Below are positions 16,628 to 26,900 of a DNA stretch of 40,534 bases, one piece after another; the first letter of the stretch is position 1, and each line of letters starts with the position of its first letter. Origin of the DNA: Aureispira sp. CCB-QB1. GTDB taxonomy: Bacteria; Bacteroidota; Bacteroidia; Chitinophagales; Saprospiraceae. The notes beneath the pieces were generated by a model that was not told the origin of the DNA, ran no database searches, and worked only from the letters and a program-made list of their open reading frames with translations. Position numbers and translations under genes: made by a program. The stretch is from assembly GCA_945870185.1 (NCBI GenBank), contig CAMBRK010000036.1, positions 1-40,534 of the forward strand, given 5' to 3'.

Positions 16628-18555
16628 TGTAATAGTGTTGCTGCAGTTTTATATTTTTGAGCCATATTGTAATTTCCAGACAATTCATATGCTGTACCCA
16701 AAGCTTCATTTACCTCTTTACTCGCTGGTTGTATTTCATAAGCATAAGTTAAGTATTGAATCGCCCACTCTCTTCTTCTATCAGTAACCTTAAGGAGTTC
16801 TTTGCCTATTTCTAAATAGTAAGGAAATAATTCGGCATCATGTCCTCTTCCTTTTAAATAATCGCTAAATTCCTTTATAAATGTGATGTCAGGTCTTCTT
16901 ATCACACAAGGCTTCATAGTATTAATATATTGTTTTATATCCCCTGATGATTTATATCTTTCGCTTGCTACACCTATTACCATTAAGTTTGCATTTTGGT
17001 AATCCGGAACAATTTCTAACGCTTTATTTCCATAAACTTCTGACCAATCCAAAAGATTCTTCTGCTCAGAAGTTAATGTTTTATATGCATTTGGGTTGAT
17101 TGTTTCTTTATATTTTTCAAATAAAGCAGTCGACATAAATGAATTAGCTCTTGCACTTCCGGTAGACACTTTAACTGCGGAACTATTTAAAGATAAGGCA
17201 TCCTTCCAATCAGGAATTCTGTGGATGGTTTTCGCACTAAACCCGATAGCAATTATAGCTATTAAACCCATTCCTAGCATTTTCCCCTTATTAAACAAAG
17301 AAGGAAGATGTTCACTTAAAAAATATGCTAATGCTATACAGAATCCCGCAGACGCCATAAATATAAATCTTTCATTCATAAATGTACCTAAATTAATCAC
17401 AGTGTTAGATACAATACTTAATGTACAAAGGTAAAATAGTATTGCATAAGAATAAATAGATTTTTTAGCTAAACCTTTGATTCCAACATAAGCCAATGCA
17501 AAATACCCCATTAAGGAAATGATCGGTATTAATGTAAAAATAGAAGCCTTCGGAATCGCGTATGGGTAATAGTCGTGAGACAAAGGATGAGGAAAGACCA
17601 TTAATGCGATGTATTTACCTAAACTATACATTATGGAACCAAACTTTTCCGCCGGCTTCATTCCTAAAAATGGATTGTTCATCAAGTCTCTAATTTCTTG
17701 GCCAAATTGCGGCACACCTGCCGTATTAAACCTTAAGACAAGATATAGAATTGTTGTGATCCAAAGCCAAAGAAGTAGTGTTCTCACTTTAGGCCAATTT
17801 GTCTTGCTAAAATAATATATGGTTAGTGGAATCACAGCGATGAAGGTGATTGCGTTTTCCTTGGATAATAGGGCTAAAAAATAACTAAGCATACCAAGTA
17901 CTAACCAAGCTCTCCTAGGCTCATCCATAAATTTTAAACTGTAGTACAACGCTCCTAAAGAAAACAACATAGACATGATTTCATCTCGGCCTTTTATATT
18001 TGCCACAGCTTCTGTGTGTATGGGATGTAATATGAACAACAAAGAAGCTAAAAAAGGAATAGTAAACCACGAAGATTGAGTCTTGAAGTTCCGGAAAAGC
18101 ATTGATAAAACCATCATCAAAACAACTCCGGTTAAGCCATAAAGTAGGATGTTGATAAAATGACTTACGGCAGGATTTAGCTCGCCAAGGATACCTTTCT
18201 CTATAGCAAACGAGATAATAGATAATGGTCGATATCTATTTCCCTGGACTAATTCTTTTTTCTCACCGAAATAGCCCTCAAAACTTTCGGTTGTTAATAT
18301 ATCCCATATACCCCCAAAACCTTCATTGGTATATTTATTATCTGTTATCACAATTTTGTCATCCAACACATAATCATACGGCAGACTATTAAAATATAAA
18401 CCAAAACTAAGAGCAAGTAAAATTATGGCAGGAATCAAGTGCTTTTTAAAAAATGGGCCTTGTTGAAAAGGTCCCACCGTGTGACTAATCTCTATTTCTG
18501 TACTCATATTTATATTAGGAGATGGAGATCCTGTTAATGTTTTTCTTTTAGACAT
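16624..18555 (-). CDS. TMTC-like multi-pass membrane protein with TPR tail
   Basis: A membrane protein of about 643 residues. A first helix (ILLALSFGLYFNS) is followed by the motif YDYVLDDKIVITDN and then HPIHTEAVANIKGRDEIM, both characteristic of the TMTC / DUF1736 group of GT-C-type O-mannosyltransferases. About ten membrane helices run to near residue 440, followed by a helical, TPR-like C-terminus (last repeat KEVNEALGTAYELSGNYNMAQ). Sugar transfer to proteins is inferred from family resemblance. I chose the ATG at 18555; an ATG at 18591 in frame adds 12 residues, but a weak promoter-like element overlaps that extension. The stop overlaps the dprA start. Confidence 0.85.
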   Translation of the reverse strand: MSKRKTLTGSPSPNINMSTEIEISHTVGPFQQGPFFKKHLIPAIILLALSFGLYFNSLPYDYVLDDKIVITDNKYTNEGFGGIWDILTTESFEGYFGEKKELVQGNRYRPLSIISFAIEKGILGELNPAVSHFINILLYGLTGVVLMMVLSMLFRNFKTQSSWFTIPFLASLLFILHPIHTEAVANIKGRDEIMSMLFSLGALYYSLKFMDEPRRAWLVLGMLSYFLALLSKENAITFIAVIPLTIYYFSKTNWPKVRTLLLWLWITTILYLVLRFNTAGVPQFGQEIRDLMNNPFLGMKPAEKFGSIMYSLGKYIALMVFPHPLSHDYYPYAIPKASIFTLIPIISLMGYFALAYVGIKGLAKKSIYSYAILFYLCTLSIVSNTVINLGTFMNERFIFMASAGFCIALAYFLSEHLPSLFNKGKMLGMGLIAIIAIGFSAKTIHRIPDWKDALSLNSSAVKVSTGSARANSFMSTALFEKYKETINPNAYKTLTSEQKNLLDWSEVYGNKALEIVPDYQNANLMVIGVASERYKSSGDIKQYINTMKPCVIRRPDITFIKEFSDYLKGRGHDAELFPYYLEIGKELLKVTDRRREWAIQYLTYAYEIQPASKEVNEALGTAYELSGNYNMAQKYKTAATLLQ

Positions 18556-18599
18556 TGCAATAAAATTGTGATTGTTGAAAATGAATCGCAAATTTCATT

Positions 18600-18607
18600 T
18601 ATTTTTG
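18600..18607 (+). promoter_or_regulatory. Putative -7 element for the beta-barrel gene
   Basis: TATTTTTG matches TAnnTTTG, 34 bases before the ATG at 18642, in the short gap between divergent genes. Confidence 0.35.
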
Positions 18608-18641
18608 TGTTTTATTTAATAATATAGTATAATTTTTATTA

Positions 18642-19349
18642 ATGTTAATTAATATTTATATCAGAAGCTCTTTTTTTCTTATTTTTTTTATCCCATATAG
18701 TTTATTCTCACAAGTAAATATAAAAGTAGGATATATAGGTGGCTTCACAAAAGCAGATGTATTAAATAAAACAATAAATGACTTTAACCAAAGTTTTACT
18801 TCTAAATACAATGGAATCTTAAATGATGCATTGGATGAAGTCACGTCTCTTCATGGATTAGAAATTGGACTTAGATATAGAATGAAAAAGGTTGGAATGG
18901 AGTTGTCTTGGTATAGCATGAGTGACAAAAGTGATGTTTTTGGAACTTTAGTAAGTAATGTAAATTTTCAAGATAAATGGTTTACCAGCTTAACGGAGTA
19001 TTCTTTTGGCTTGGAAAATTATATTGGCAAATTTGGATATGGTGCATCCGTAGGCTTTAGAACATTAAAAATAAGAACAGATATATCAGGCGCTCCGCGA
19101 AAAAAGCAAACCATTACATTAGAATCGGGTGTCGCTAGTAAATTTTATATTCTTTATCAATACCCAGGTGAAAAAGTAGGTATAGCATTTAAACCTTATG
19201 TGCAAGTACCGTTAAGTAATTTTGATATCAGTAATTTTGATCAAGAACTAAACGTCCAGCTGGACAAAAACTATATTTCAAATAAACCATTGGATGAAAG
19301 ATTTTTTATATACGGAATTTCCATAGTCCTTTATAATGGTAAGCAATAG
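18642..19349 (+). CDS. Outer-membrane beta-barrel-like protein, unknown role
   Basis: A 235-residue protein with a signal peptide ending at LFSQ (about residue 24). The rest alternates short hydrophobic/aromatic strands and polar turns, for example VGMELSWYSMSD, FGYGASVGFRTLKI and VGIAFKPYVQVPLS, and ends in a strand (ERFFIYGISIVLYNGKQ), as in small outer-membrane beta barrels of Bacteroidota. No specific family is recognised. It stands alone on the plus strand between two minus-strand blocks. Confidence 0.72.
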   Translation: MLINIYIRSSFFLIFFIPYSLFSQVNIKVGYIGGFTKADVLNKTINDFNQSFTSKYNGILNDALDEVTSLHGLEIGLRYRMKKVGMELSWYSMSDKSDVFGTLVSNVNFQDKWFTSLTEYSFGLENYIGKFGYGASVGFRTLKIRTDISGAPRKKQTITLESGVASKFYILYQYPGEKVGIAFKPYVQVPLSNFDISNFDQELNVQLDKNYISNKPLDERFFIYGISIVLYNGKQ

Positions 19350-19460
19350 TGATCTATGATTGCAATATCAAATTACACTAAGCAGTCACCACCAATATTT
19401 TAACTACTTATAAATACCTAAAAAGACGAAAAGTCAGACACGCTTATTCCAAAGTTATTA

Positions 19461-20765
19461 TTATTTATTTAAACCAGGCGTTCTGTTTAAAAACTCATCA
19501 TTAAGCAAAGTTTGTCTGCTTTCTAAAGGAACATCCCACCCACGTATAAATAACTTTTCAATTCGGGTCTTCATCTCAAAAGGATCACCATCACAGATAA
19601 ATAAATTTGCAACTTTTCCTTTTTCAATACTTCCATATTTATCTGCAACACCAAATATTTCAGCAGTATTTATAGTTATTGATCTTAAAGCCTCTTCTAC
19701 ACCCATGCCATAAGTAGCAGCAAAAGCAGCGTTAAAGGGCAAGTTTCGGGTGTTTTCGGCATTATCTGTACGAATGGAAACTTTTACACCAGCTTTTTGC
19801 ATTCTAGAAGCATTTGTATATGGTGCGTCATAACTATCTTGGTCTCTTCTTGGAGTGTTTAGTACTGGTCCCGTAATGACCGGTATTTTTGCCTTAGCAA
19901 TTTTATCTGCAACGCTCCAGCCTTCTGCTACGCCCATAAAAACGGCTTTCATTTGCTTTTCTTCCACCCAACTCAAGGCTGCTTTTATATCAGTTTTAGA
20001 GTTGACTTCAATAAAAACCGGTTCTTTTCCTCTCACGATGGGCATGAGTGCGTCCATTTGCGGATTGTTTTTGGACCATACCTGATTTTGAGCTTTGGCA
20101 GTGGAATCTATTTTGTGGTAAGTAAGTGCGCTTTCCCAGACTTCATTGATACTTTTCAGAGCTTTTTCAGCATCTTTTTTGATATCCTCATCGGTGCGTC
20201 GGTCCCACCGGCCTCTTCTTCCAGTAGATGGAAATTTCATCACCACTCTTTCAGACCCACATGACATCTGTTCAGGACTATAGCCAAACAAATCAATAAG
20301 AGCACCTGTACCGGGGAAAGTGCTTCCCTCCGGTTTGGCAAACACAGAGGTAACACCATTTACTCGGGTTACGGGTATCGAAACCGAATTAGGATTCACG
20401 GCAGTCAAGGCTTTCATGTGTGGTATAAAGTCACCATGTTCGCTAAAATCATTAGTCACCGAAACAGCATCAATTTCTACCAACCCCAACCGGCTACCCG
20501 CATCAATGAATCCGGGATAAACTCGCTTACCTGTGCAATTAATCACTTTAGCATTTTGGTCACTAATATTTTGACCAACATCTGTAATCAGTCCACCCAT
20601 GATCAATATGTCCCCCGAAATAATACCTTTAGTGATGGTATATATGGTGGCGTTTTTGAGCAGAAAACTTCCATTTTCGGCTTTTTTAACTTGTTGACAA
20701 TAAACGGAATCCCCCCAAAAAATTAGTAGTATATATAATGAAAATGTTATATTTATTTTTGTCAT
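19461..20765 (-). CDS. Secreted amidohydrolase-like protein lacking the HxH metal motif
   Basis: A 434-residue protein with a signal peptide (ends near VYCQ). It has the amidohydrolase frame: a small beta domain (NATIYTITKGIISGDILI), the barrel entry PGFIDAGSRLG at 84-94, and the C-terminal ITINTAEIFGVADKYGSIEKGKVANLF typical of imidazolonepropionase-like enzymes. Where active members have GFIDxHxH, it has G90 and R92 instead of the two histidines, so the first metal site is gone. A D in IRTDNAENTR may keep the late acidic position. It may be inactive or work differently. It is the last gene of a four-gene run, 19 bases after the previous gene. Confidence 0.85.
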   Translation of the reverse strand: MTKINITFSLYILLIFWGDSVYCQQVKKAENGSFLLKNATIYTITKGIISGDILIMGGLITDVGQNISDQNAKVINCTGKRVYPGFIDAGSRLGLVEIDAVSVTNDFSEHGDFIPHMKALTAVNPNSVSIPVTRVNGVTSVFAKPEGSTFPGTGALIDLFGYSPEQMSCGSERVVMKFPSTGRRGRWDRRTDEDIKKDAEKALKSINEVWESALTYHKIDSTAKAQNQVWSKNNPQMDALMPIVRGKEPVFIEVNSKTDIKAALSWVEEKQMKAVFMGVAEGWSVADKIAKAKIPVITGPVLNTPRRDQDSYDAPYTNASRMQKAGVKVSIRTDNAENTRNLPFNAAFAATYGMGVEEALRSITINTAEIFGVADKYGSIEKGKVANLFICDGDPFEMKTRIEKLFIRGWDVPLESRQTLLNDEFLNRTPGLNK

Positions 20766-20784
20766 TACAAAGGCTTTTAATTGA

Positions 20785-22170
20785 TTAATGATTATGGTTT
20801 TTCATATATTTGAATCTCATATATTTAGAATAGCTTTCTGCCATTAGAAGTTCGGCAATTCCTTTGAGGCATCCATTTCTTTCGTGATGATTGCGGTCGT
20901 TTTCGTAAAAAGAAGAGTATTTCTCTGTTGGGTTGATATCTACCCTAATATCGTCAGGATCGCTATTAATATCAAACCTTATTACACCGTCTACTAATGT
21001 TTGTTGTGGTATTGTATAAATCGACAACGGATGGTTTTTAAAAATAGCGATGTCAGCGTCTTTACCCTCTTCCAAGGAACCTACCCTCTTATCTATACCC
21101 AACTGTTTGGCTGGGTTTATAGTAATTAAAGCTAATGCTTCATCATCTGTAAGATCACCGTATCTCTGTGTTTTTGCTGCTTCATGGTACAAGTGTCTGA
21201 TTAACTCATCGGAATCAGAATTTATTGATGTGACCACACCGTTTCGAGTCAAAATCGCTGCATTATAAGCTGTGGAATAATATACTTCAAACTTGTACGC
21301 CCACCAATCTGCAAAAACAGAAGCAGATGCACCATAGGCAGCTAGTTCAGGAGCTACTTTAAAACCCTCATTTGCGTGCTGAAAACAGATCTTATCTACC
21401 TTGAAATCTTTGAGTACTTTCATCAACATCAGTATTTCGTCAGCTCTATACGAGTGGCAGTGTATCAATATATTTCCTCTAAGAATGTCGGCCACTGTTT
21501 CATTTTTTAGATTGTAGGAAGGAGAAGTCTTTCTTATTCCCTTTTTATAGTCGTCCCATTCTTGCATATAGATTTGTGCTTCCGAGAAGGCATTTCTGAA
21601 GACCTGTTCTACACCCATACGAGTATTGGGCATGATTTTATTGCCTTCTCCATGTACTCTGATCGGGTTTTCTCCCAGTGCAAATTTAATAGTGCGTGGA
21701 GCTCCCACCATACGAAGCTCGTCAGGGTTTACGGTTCCATATCGGTGTTTGATGGTTTCGCATTGGCCTCCTATGGCATTTGCTGAGCCATGCATTGCAT
21801 GTGATATCGTCACACCACCAGCTAAAGCCCTATAGATGTTGACGTCTAAAGGGTCTAGGGCATCACCCACATTCACGTTTGCTGTATTTGGGTCAGTAGC
21901 TTCATTGACCACATCTAAAGCGATGTGAGAGTGTGCATCAATAATACCTGGCATTACAAATAATCCGTCGGCATCAATGATTTTATAGTCTTTTGGTACG
22001 TCCAGATTTTTGCCAATCTTAGATATCTTACCGTTGGTGATGAGTATATCTGTTTTTTCTTTATTGCCTTGTGTAATGGTAATCAAATTTCCGTTTTTGA
22101 TAAGTACGTTTTGGGCTATCGGGGAGGAGGCCGTCAAAAACATTATTAGAACTAAATATATAAATCTCAT
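20785..22170 (-). CDS. Secreted amidohydrolase, metal site intact
   Basis: A 461-residue secreted amidohydrolase (signal peptide ends near SSPIAQ). The metal ligands are complete: H80 and H82 in GIIDAHSHIA, H237/H239 in ILIHCHSYRAD, H265 in CFQHANEG and D319 in SINSDSDE. The C-terminal signature ITINPAKQLGIDKRVGSLEEGKDADIAIF is the imidazolonepropionase/prolidase-like type. It could hydrolyse cyclic amides or dipeptides in the periplasm; the substrate is not readable. It lies between two paralogues that lost the HxH motif, 30 bases from the upstream gene and 19 from the downstream one. Confidence 0.92.
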   Translation of the reverse strand: MRFIYLVLIMFLTASSPIAQNVLIKNGNLITITQGNKEKTDILITNGKISKIGKNLDVPKDYKIIDADGLFVMPGIIDAHSHIALDVVNEATDPNTANVNVGDALDPLDVNIYRALAGGVTISHAMHGSANAIGGQCETIKHRYGTVNPDELRMVGAPRTIKFALGENPIRVHGEGNKIMPNTRMGVEQVFRNAFSEAQIYMQEWDDYKKGIRKTSPSYNLKNETVADILRGNILIHCHSYRADEILMLMKVLKDFKVDKICFQHANEGFKVAPELAAYGASASVFADWWAYKFEVYYSTAYNAAILTRNGVVTSINSDSDELIRHLYHEAAKTQRYGDLTDDEALALITINPAKQLGIDKRVGSLEEGKDADIAIFKNHPLSIYTIPQQTLVDGVIRFDINSDPDDIRVDINPTEKYSSFYENDRNHHERNGCLKGIAELLMAESYSKYMRFKYMKNHNH

Positions 22171-22200
22171 TTTTAATCTTTTTTGGTTTTAAATACTGAT

Positions 22201-23922
22201 TTAATCGGGCTGGCCTTCATATTCTCCTTTTATAGGAAAGATACCAAACTGAGTGATGCTGATGTTTCCTGAATAGGACTTCTCTTCCATTTTAAGATCA
22301 AAATCCACTTTAACGGGTTGGCCCATATCTGCCATAATATAAAATGTAAGATTATTTCCTTCCAGTTTTATTTCTTCTGCTGTATCTTCTACGTTGGGTG
22401 ATGAATCATCAATGATCGTAATCTTGTATTTGCCGTCAACTTTTTTTACATTAACCTTTCCTTTTTGGGTCGAACCTGGTATTTCTACTACATATGACCA
22501 TTTACCAATAAATTTTCCTGTTTCCGATGGCTTATTGTCTTTCTTAGGTTTTTCTGTATAATCAAACTTTTTGCCATCTACAAACACATAGCTTATGGTG
22601 GATTTTTCATCAAAATAAGGTTTATTTGTTATAACAAGATTGGCAATTTTTCCTTTTTCCACCGTGCCCACTAAATGTGATACACCCAAAATTTGAGCAG
22701 GATTAACAGTCAAAGCAGCCAAAGCAGCTTTTTCTGTAAGTCCATTTTCAATCATCCTGCGGATATTCTTCTTTACATCAGATGTTTTTGCATCCAAAAA
22801 AGAGAAGCCGAAAGCTATTCCTGCCTTCTCAAAGATAGCAGCTTGTGATAAGTATTCCTTTAAAGATTTTTCTCTGAATTGATCAAAGTTGTCTTTTTCG
22901 GGATTTTTATCCGTCAAGGTTTCCACTTTTTTATTAGCTATTTTTAAGGAATCACTTTTAACATCCTTTAAGGAATCTTTTTTGATGTCCTTTTTATCAT
23001 CTTCAGGAAGTTCTATAGAAATCAAAACCTTACTATTTGTCTTTTTGATTTGATCTACGTGGTGCCAACCTTGTTTTACGTCAGCAAGAATCATATCAAA
23101 TCCAAGTTCATTTTGTAGAGAAAGCGCTTTATGTACATCTTTAGTTTTTTGCGCTTTAAAGTACAGCGGTAGTTTTTTGGTAGTTACAGGATAAAGAGCT
23201 ACCAATTCTTTACTATAATCGGGCCTTGAGAGTCCTGTACCATTCAATTTGAACTTCTCATCATGCGACCCTGCTATATTTGCATTTCTATACAACTCTC
23301 TAAATTTTGAAATTACACCGATTGTTGTACTTGGAAAACCGCCTCTCATGGGTTCTAATTGAAAAGACTGACCAGTCCCTGTTTTTAATAACATCCTATC
23401 TTGGGCCCCATCAGATAACAACATTAGATCACTAGATCCAGGTAACATTAATCCTCTCGGCACAACATTAGACAAACAAATTCCAGCAGATCTCATGTCA
23501 GATACAGATTTTTCTGAAGGTTTAAACTGATCTATCGCTTTTATTTGAGGTGTAATACCTGCTAAGTCATTTGGTGGATTACCAGGGTCGTTTATTTTGG
23601 TCCTTTCTTTATTTTCAGGTTTTACTATACCCGTATTTGAATATCCGTCTATAAAACCAGCATAAACATACAAAGAGTCAGATTTAACCATCTGTGCATC
23701 AAAAGGCGGTATAATATTAGGACTAACTTCTGCTATAAGCCCATCCTTGATCACGACGTTCTGTCCAGCTAAAGTAACTCCGGGTTGCTTTACAACAAAA
23801 CAATTTTTTAAAAAATAAGTATTGCTGATTTGTTTTGGAGCATCGCTATTTTGCCCATAAAGACCACTAAATGTGCTACAAAATATCCAAAGTAAAAGAA
23901 AACCTAAAAATCTATTTGGCAT
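22201..23922 (-). CDS. Secreted amidohydrolase-like protein with C-terminal beta domain
   Basis: A 573-residue secreted protein (signal peptide ends at LYGQ). The amidohydrolase frame is present (AGFIDGYSNTG at 88-98; ALTVNPAQILGVSHLVGTVEKGKIANLVI), but the usual HxH is Y94 and N96. A charged, lysine/aspartate-rich insert (about 305-345) interrupts the barrel. After about residue 460 a separate beta-rich domain follows (GKWSYVVEIPGSTQKGKVNV to the end). It precedes the intact paralogue by 30 bases and follows the sortilin-like gene by 30 bases. Loss of the metal site suggests a non-catalytic or altered role, perhaps as a partner subunit (inference). Confidence 0.87.
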   Translation of the reverse strand: MPNRFLGFLLLWIFCSTFSGLYGQNSDAPKQISNTYFLKNCFVVKQPGVTLAGQNVVIKDGLIAEVSPNIIPPFDAQMVKSDSLYVYAGFIDGYSNTGIVKPENKERTKINDPGNPPNDLAGITPQIKAIDQFKPSEKSVSDMRSAGICLSNVVPRGLMLPGSSDLMLLSDGAQDRMLLKTGTGQSFQLEPMRGGFPSTTIGVISKFRELYRNANIAGSHDEKFKLNGTGLSRPDYSKELVALYPVTTKKLPLYFKAQKTKDVHKALSLQNELGFDMILADVKQGWHHVDQIKKTNSKVLISIELPEDDKKDIKKDSLKDVKSDSLKIANKKVETLTDKNPEKDNFDQFREKSLKEYLSQAAIFEKAGIAFGFSFLDAKTSDVKKNIRRMIENGLTEKAALAALTVNPAQILGVSHLVGTVEKGKIANLVITNKPYFDEKSTISYVFVDGKKFDYTEKPKKDNKPSETGKFIGKWSYVVEIPGSTQKGKVNVKKVDGKYKITIIDDSSPNVEDTAEEIKLEGNNLTFYIMADMGQPVKVDFDLKMEEKSYSGNISITQFGIFPIKGEYEGQPD

Positions 23923-23952
23923 AATGCTAATCGTTATTTTAATAAAGAAAAT

Positions 23953-26900
23953 TTACTTTTTGTCGGGCCATCTACCTGGAGTATATGGAGCTTTATATTT
24001 ATTAAGTTGTGCTTCTACATTTTCTAACTTAGAATCTAGAACTTTCATCTTTGGAAATGCCAACTTATATTGTTTTTCGGCAATTTCAAAGGAAGACTTT
24101 AGGGTCTCTGGTACATCAGAAGTAATATTCCATACACTGTAAATGATACCATAAACTCGGTCGTTTATAGAAGGTTTTGTTTCAAACTCTCTTCTCGCCA
24201 AAGAACCATCGCCATTTAGGTCCAATTTTACATTATTGATACCACCTCTAATATCGTGGAGTATTTTAAGTAACTCTTTGCCATCAGCAGGCATATCTAA
24301 TATAGCAGATTCAGCATTTTTTACACGAGAAGACATTTCATCAAGCAAATCGTTGGTAGCACTCAACTCTTTTGACATATCGCTTACCTTTTTGTAAAAA
24401 GCAACATTATCAGCCATATTCTTGGCAGGTAGAGAAGACTGATTCAGCAATTTAGTTTTAAAAGCAACAGGGCCAGCAATTTCTGTTAAGGCGCCATCAT
24501 GATATTTGGACAAGCTTACTGTATATGTACCAGGCAAGATAAGATGTCCCTTGGGCCCGGATCCAAAAAGTTGATCAGGAGTAGGATAATATCTTCCTTC
24601 TACCGGGTCTGCAGGTGCATATCTCATATCCCAAGCCACTTTCTGAAGACCTTTAGTGGCATCAGCCTTAAGGTTTCTTACGACATTGCCAGCATCATCT
24701 TTAATAGTAAATAACAAGTATGGATCTACCTGATTATCTTCCAATCGTAAACTATCGGTAGTTGGATAATTTACTTTTTCTTTTTTATCATAGGCTGTTT
24801 TTTCTTTCTCTTTTCTGATAGCCTTAATTTTTTTAATATCATCTTTGAGATAATATGTAAAAATTGCTTCAGGCTTAGGATTAGGTGTGGTGAAATAGCT
24901 ACTACCCAAGTGTCCTTTACCTCTCAGACCTAATGGAAATCTCTCCACATACATCAATGCATCTTTAACAGGACAGATAAACGCTTCTTTGTCTAAATCT
25001 TCTTTTTTGATGTGTCTCAAAGCAGTATAGTCGTCCAAAATATAAAACCCACGACCAAAAGTACCGAGAACCAAGTCATTTTCTCTTCTTTGAATTTCTA
25101 TATCTCTCACAGCTATGGTAGGCAGGCCAGATTTAAGTTGGACCCAATTACTACCACCATCAGAAGTAAAGAAACAACCGAACTCGGTACCAACAAAAAG
25201 TAATGATTTTTCTACATGGTCTTCAGCTATAGTGTACACGCTTCCTCTTTCAGGTAGATTAGATGATATACTTTGCCATGTTTTACCAGCATCAGCTGTT
25301 TTTAACACATAAGGTTTGAAATCTCCGTATCGGTGGTGATTGAAGCAGGCATAAGCTGTATTTTTATCGTGTTGTGATGCAATGATTTGGTGTACATAGC
25401 TCATTGCTGGTACTCCAGGAAGATTATCCATTTTTACCCAATTTTTGCCACCATCCATAGTGTAGTGGATCAAGCCATCATCTGTTCCCACCCAAAGTAT
25501 ATTTTCGTCAAGTGATGATTCTGCGATACTAGTGGTCTGACCAAAAATATCAGTACTGCCATTTTTTGCTATGGCATCAACAGACCATACTCGACCCATT
25601 ACTTCCATCTTGTTTCTATTTATCTGTCTGCTTAAGTCTGGACTGATTAGCTTCCAACTGTTACCCTGATCGTCTGTTCGGAATATCTTGTTGGCTCCAA
25701 AATACAGTCTCTTGTTATCAAACCTGCTGATGAGTAAAGGGGCATCCCAGTTCCATCTGTAGGCATCTTCATTTTCTCCTTCTATGGGTTTAATCGGCAA
25801 GTATTCTCCATTTTTTCTATCGAATCGATTGAGTCCACCATATTGACTTTGTGCATAAATGATATTTGGGTCAGACTGGTCTACTTGGGTTTCAAAACCG
25901 TCTCCCAAAGAAGTCACATAACAATCCGCATTTACTAAACCGTTAGCTGATGTAGAACGACTTGGAATAGCCAGACTTAAATTGTCCTGTGTACCACCAT
26001 GTACGGTATAAAATGGGAAATCATTGTCTGTACTTACTTTGTAAAACTGTGTGACAGGAAGATTGTCTTTAAAGTGATATGTTTTTGCATGATCATACGT
26101 TTCATATATACCACCATCGCACCCAACAATCAAATGGTTTGGATCTTTAGGGTTAACCCAAATAGCATGATTATCAATGTGTTTGTTGATTTCACCTAAA
26201 TTGGAGAAAGTTTTACCACCGTCATAGGACACCTTGTAATACGTATCAGTCAGATAAATTTTATCAGCGTTGTGCGGATCACAATTGACTTCTTGATAAT
26301 AATTTCCTGAAGTAAAGGTTCCACTTCTTTTCTCCCAAGATGCACCACGATTTGCGGATTTGTAAACACCACCTTTACCATCATTTGCTTCAACAACGGC
26401 ATAAACGATATCAGGATTGACAGGACTGACATCGATAGCTATTCGCCCCAAGTCACCACCAGGAAGACCTCCTTCTAGCTTTACCCAAGTAGCACCACCA
26501 TCTGTCGTCTTATACAGCGCTGATTCTGGACCACCACCAATGTATGTATAAACTTTTCGCATACGCTGATGGAATGCTGCATAAAGCGTATTGGGATCAC
26601 GAGGATCCATTATCAAATTGTTGCAACCAGTAAATGTACTCACTGATTTGACACACGTCCAGGTATTGCCACCATCAGTGGATTTATAAACACCTCTTTC
26701 ACCCCCTTCTTTCCACACAGGACCATAAGCGGCTACATAAATAGTATTAGAATTTTTAGGATCTACTATAATATTGGCAATATGTTCAGATTCTTTCAAT
26801 CCCATGTTTTTCCAAGATTTGCCACCATCAGTTGACTTATATACTCCGTCACCATAGGCTACAGACCGTTGATTGTTGTTTTCACCCGATCCTACCCAAA

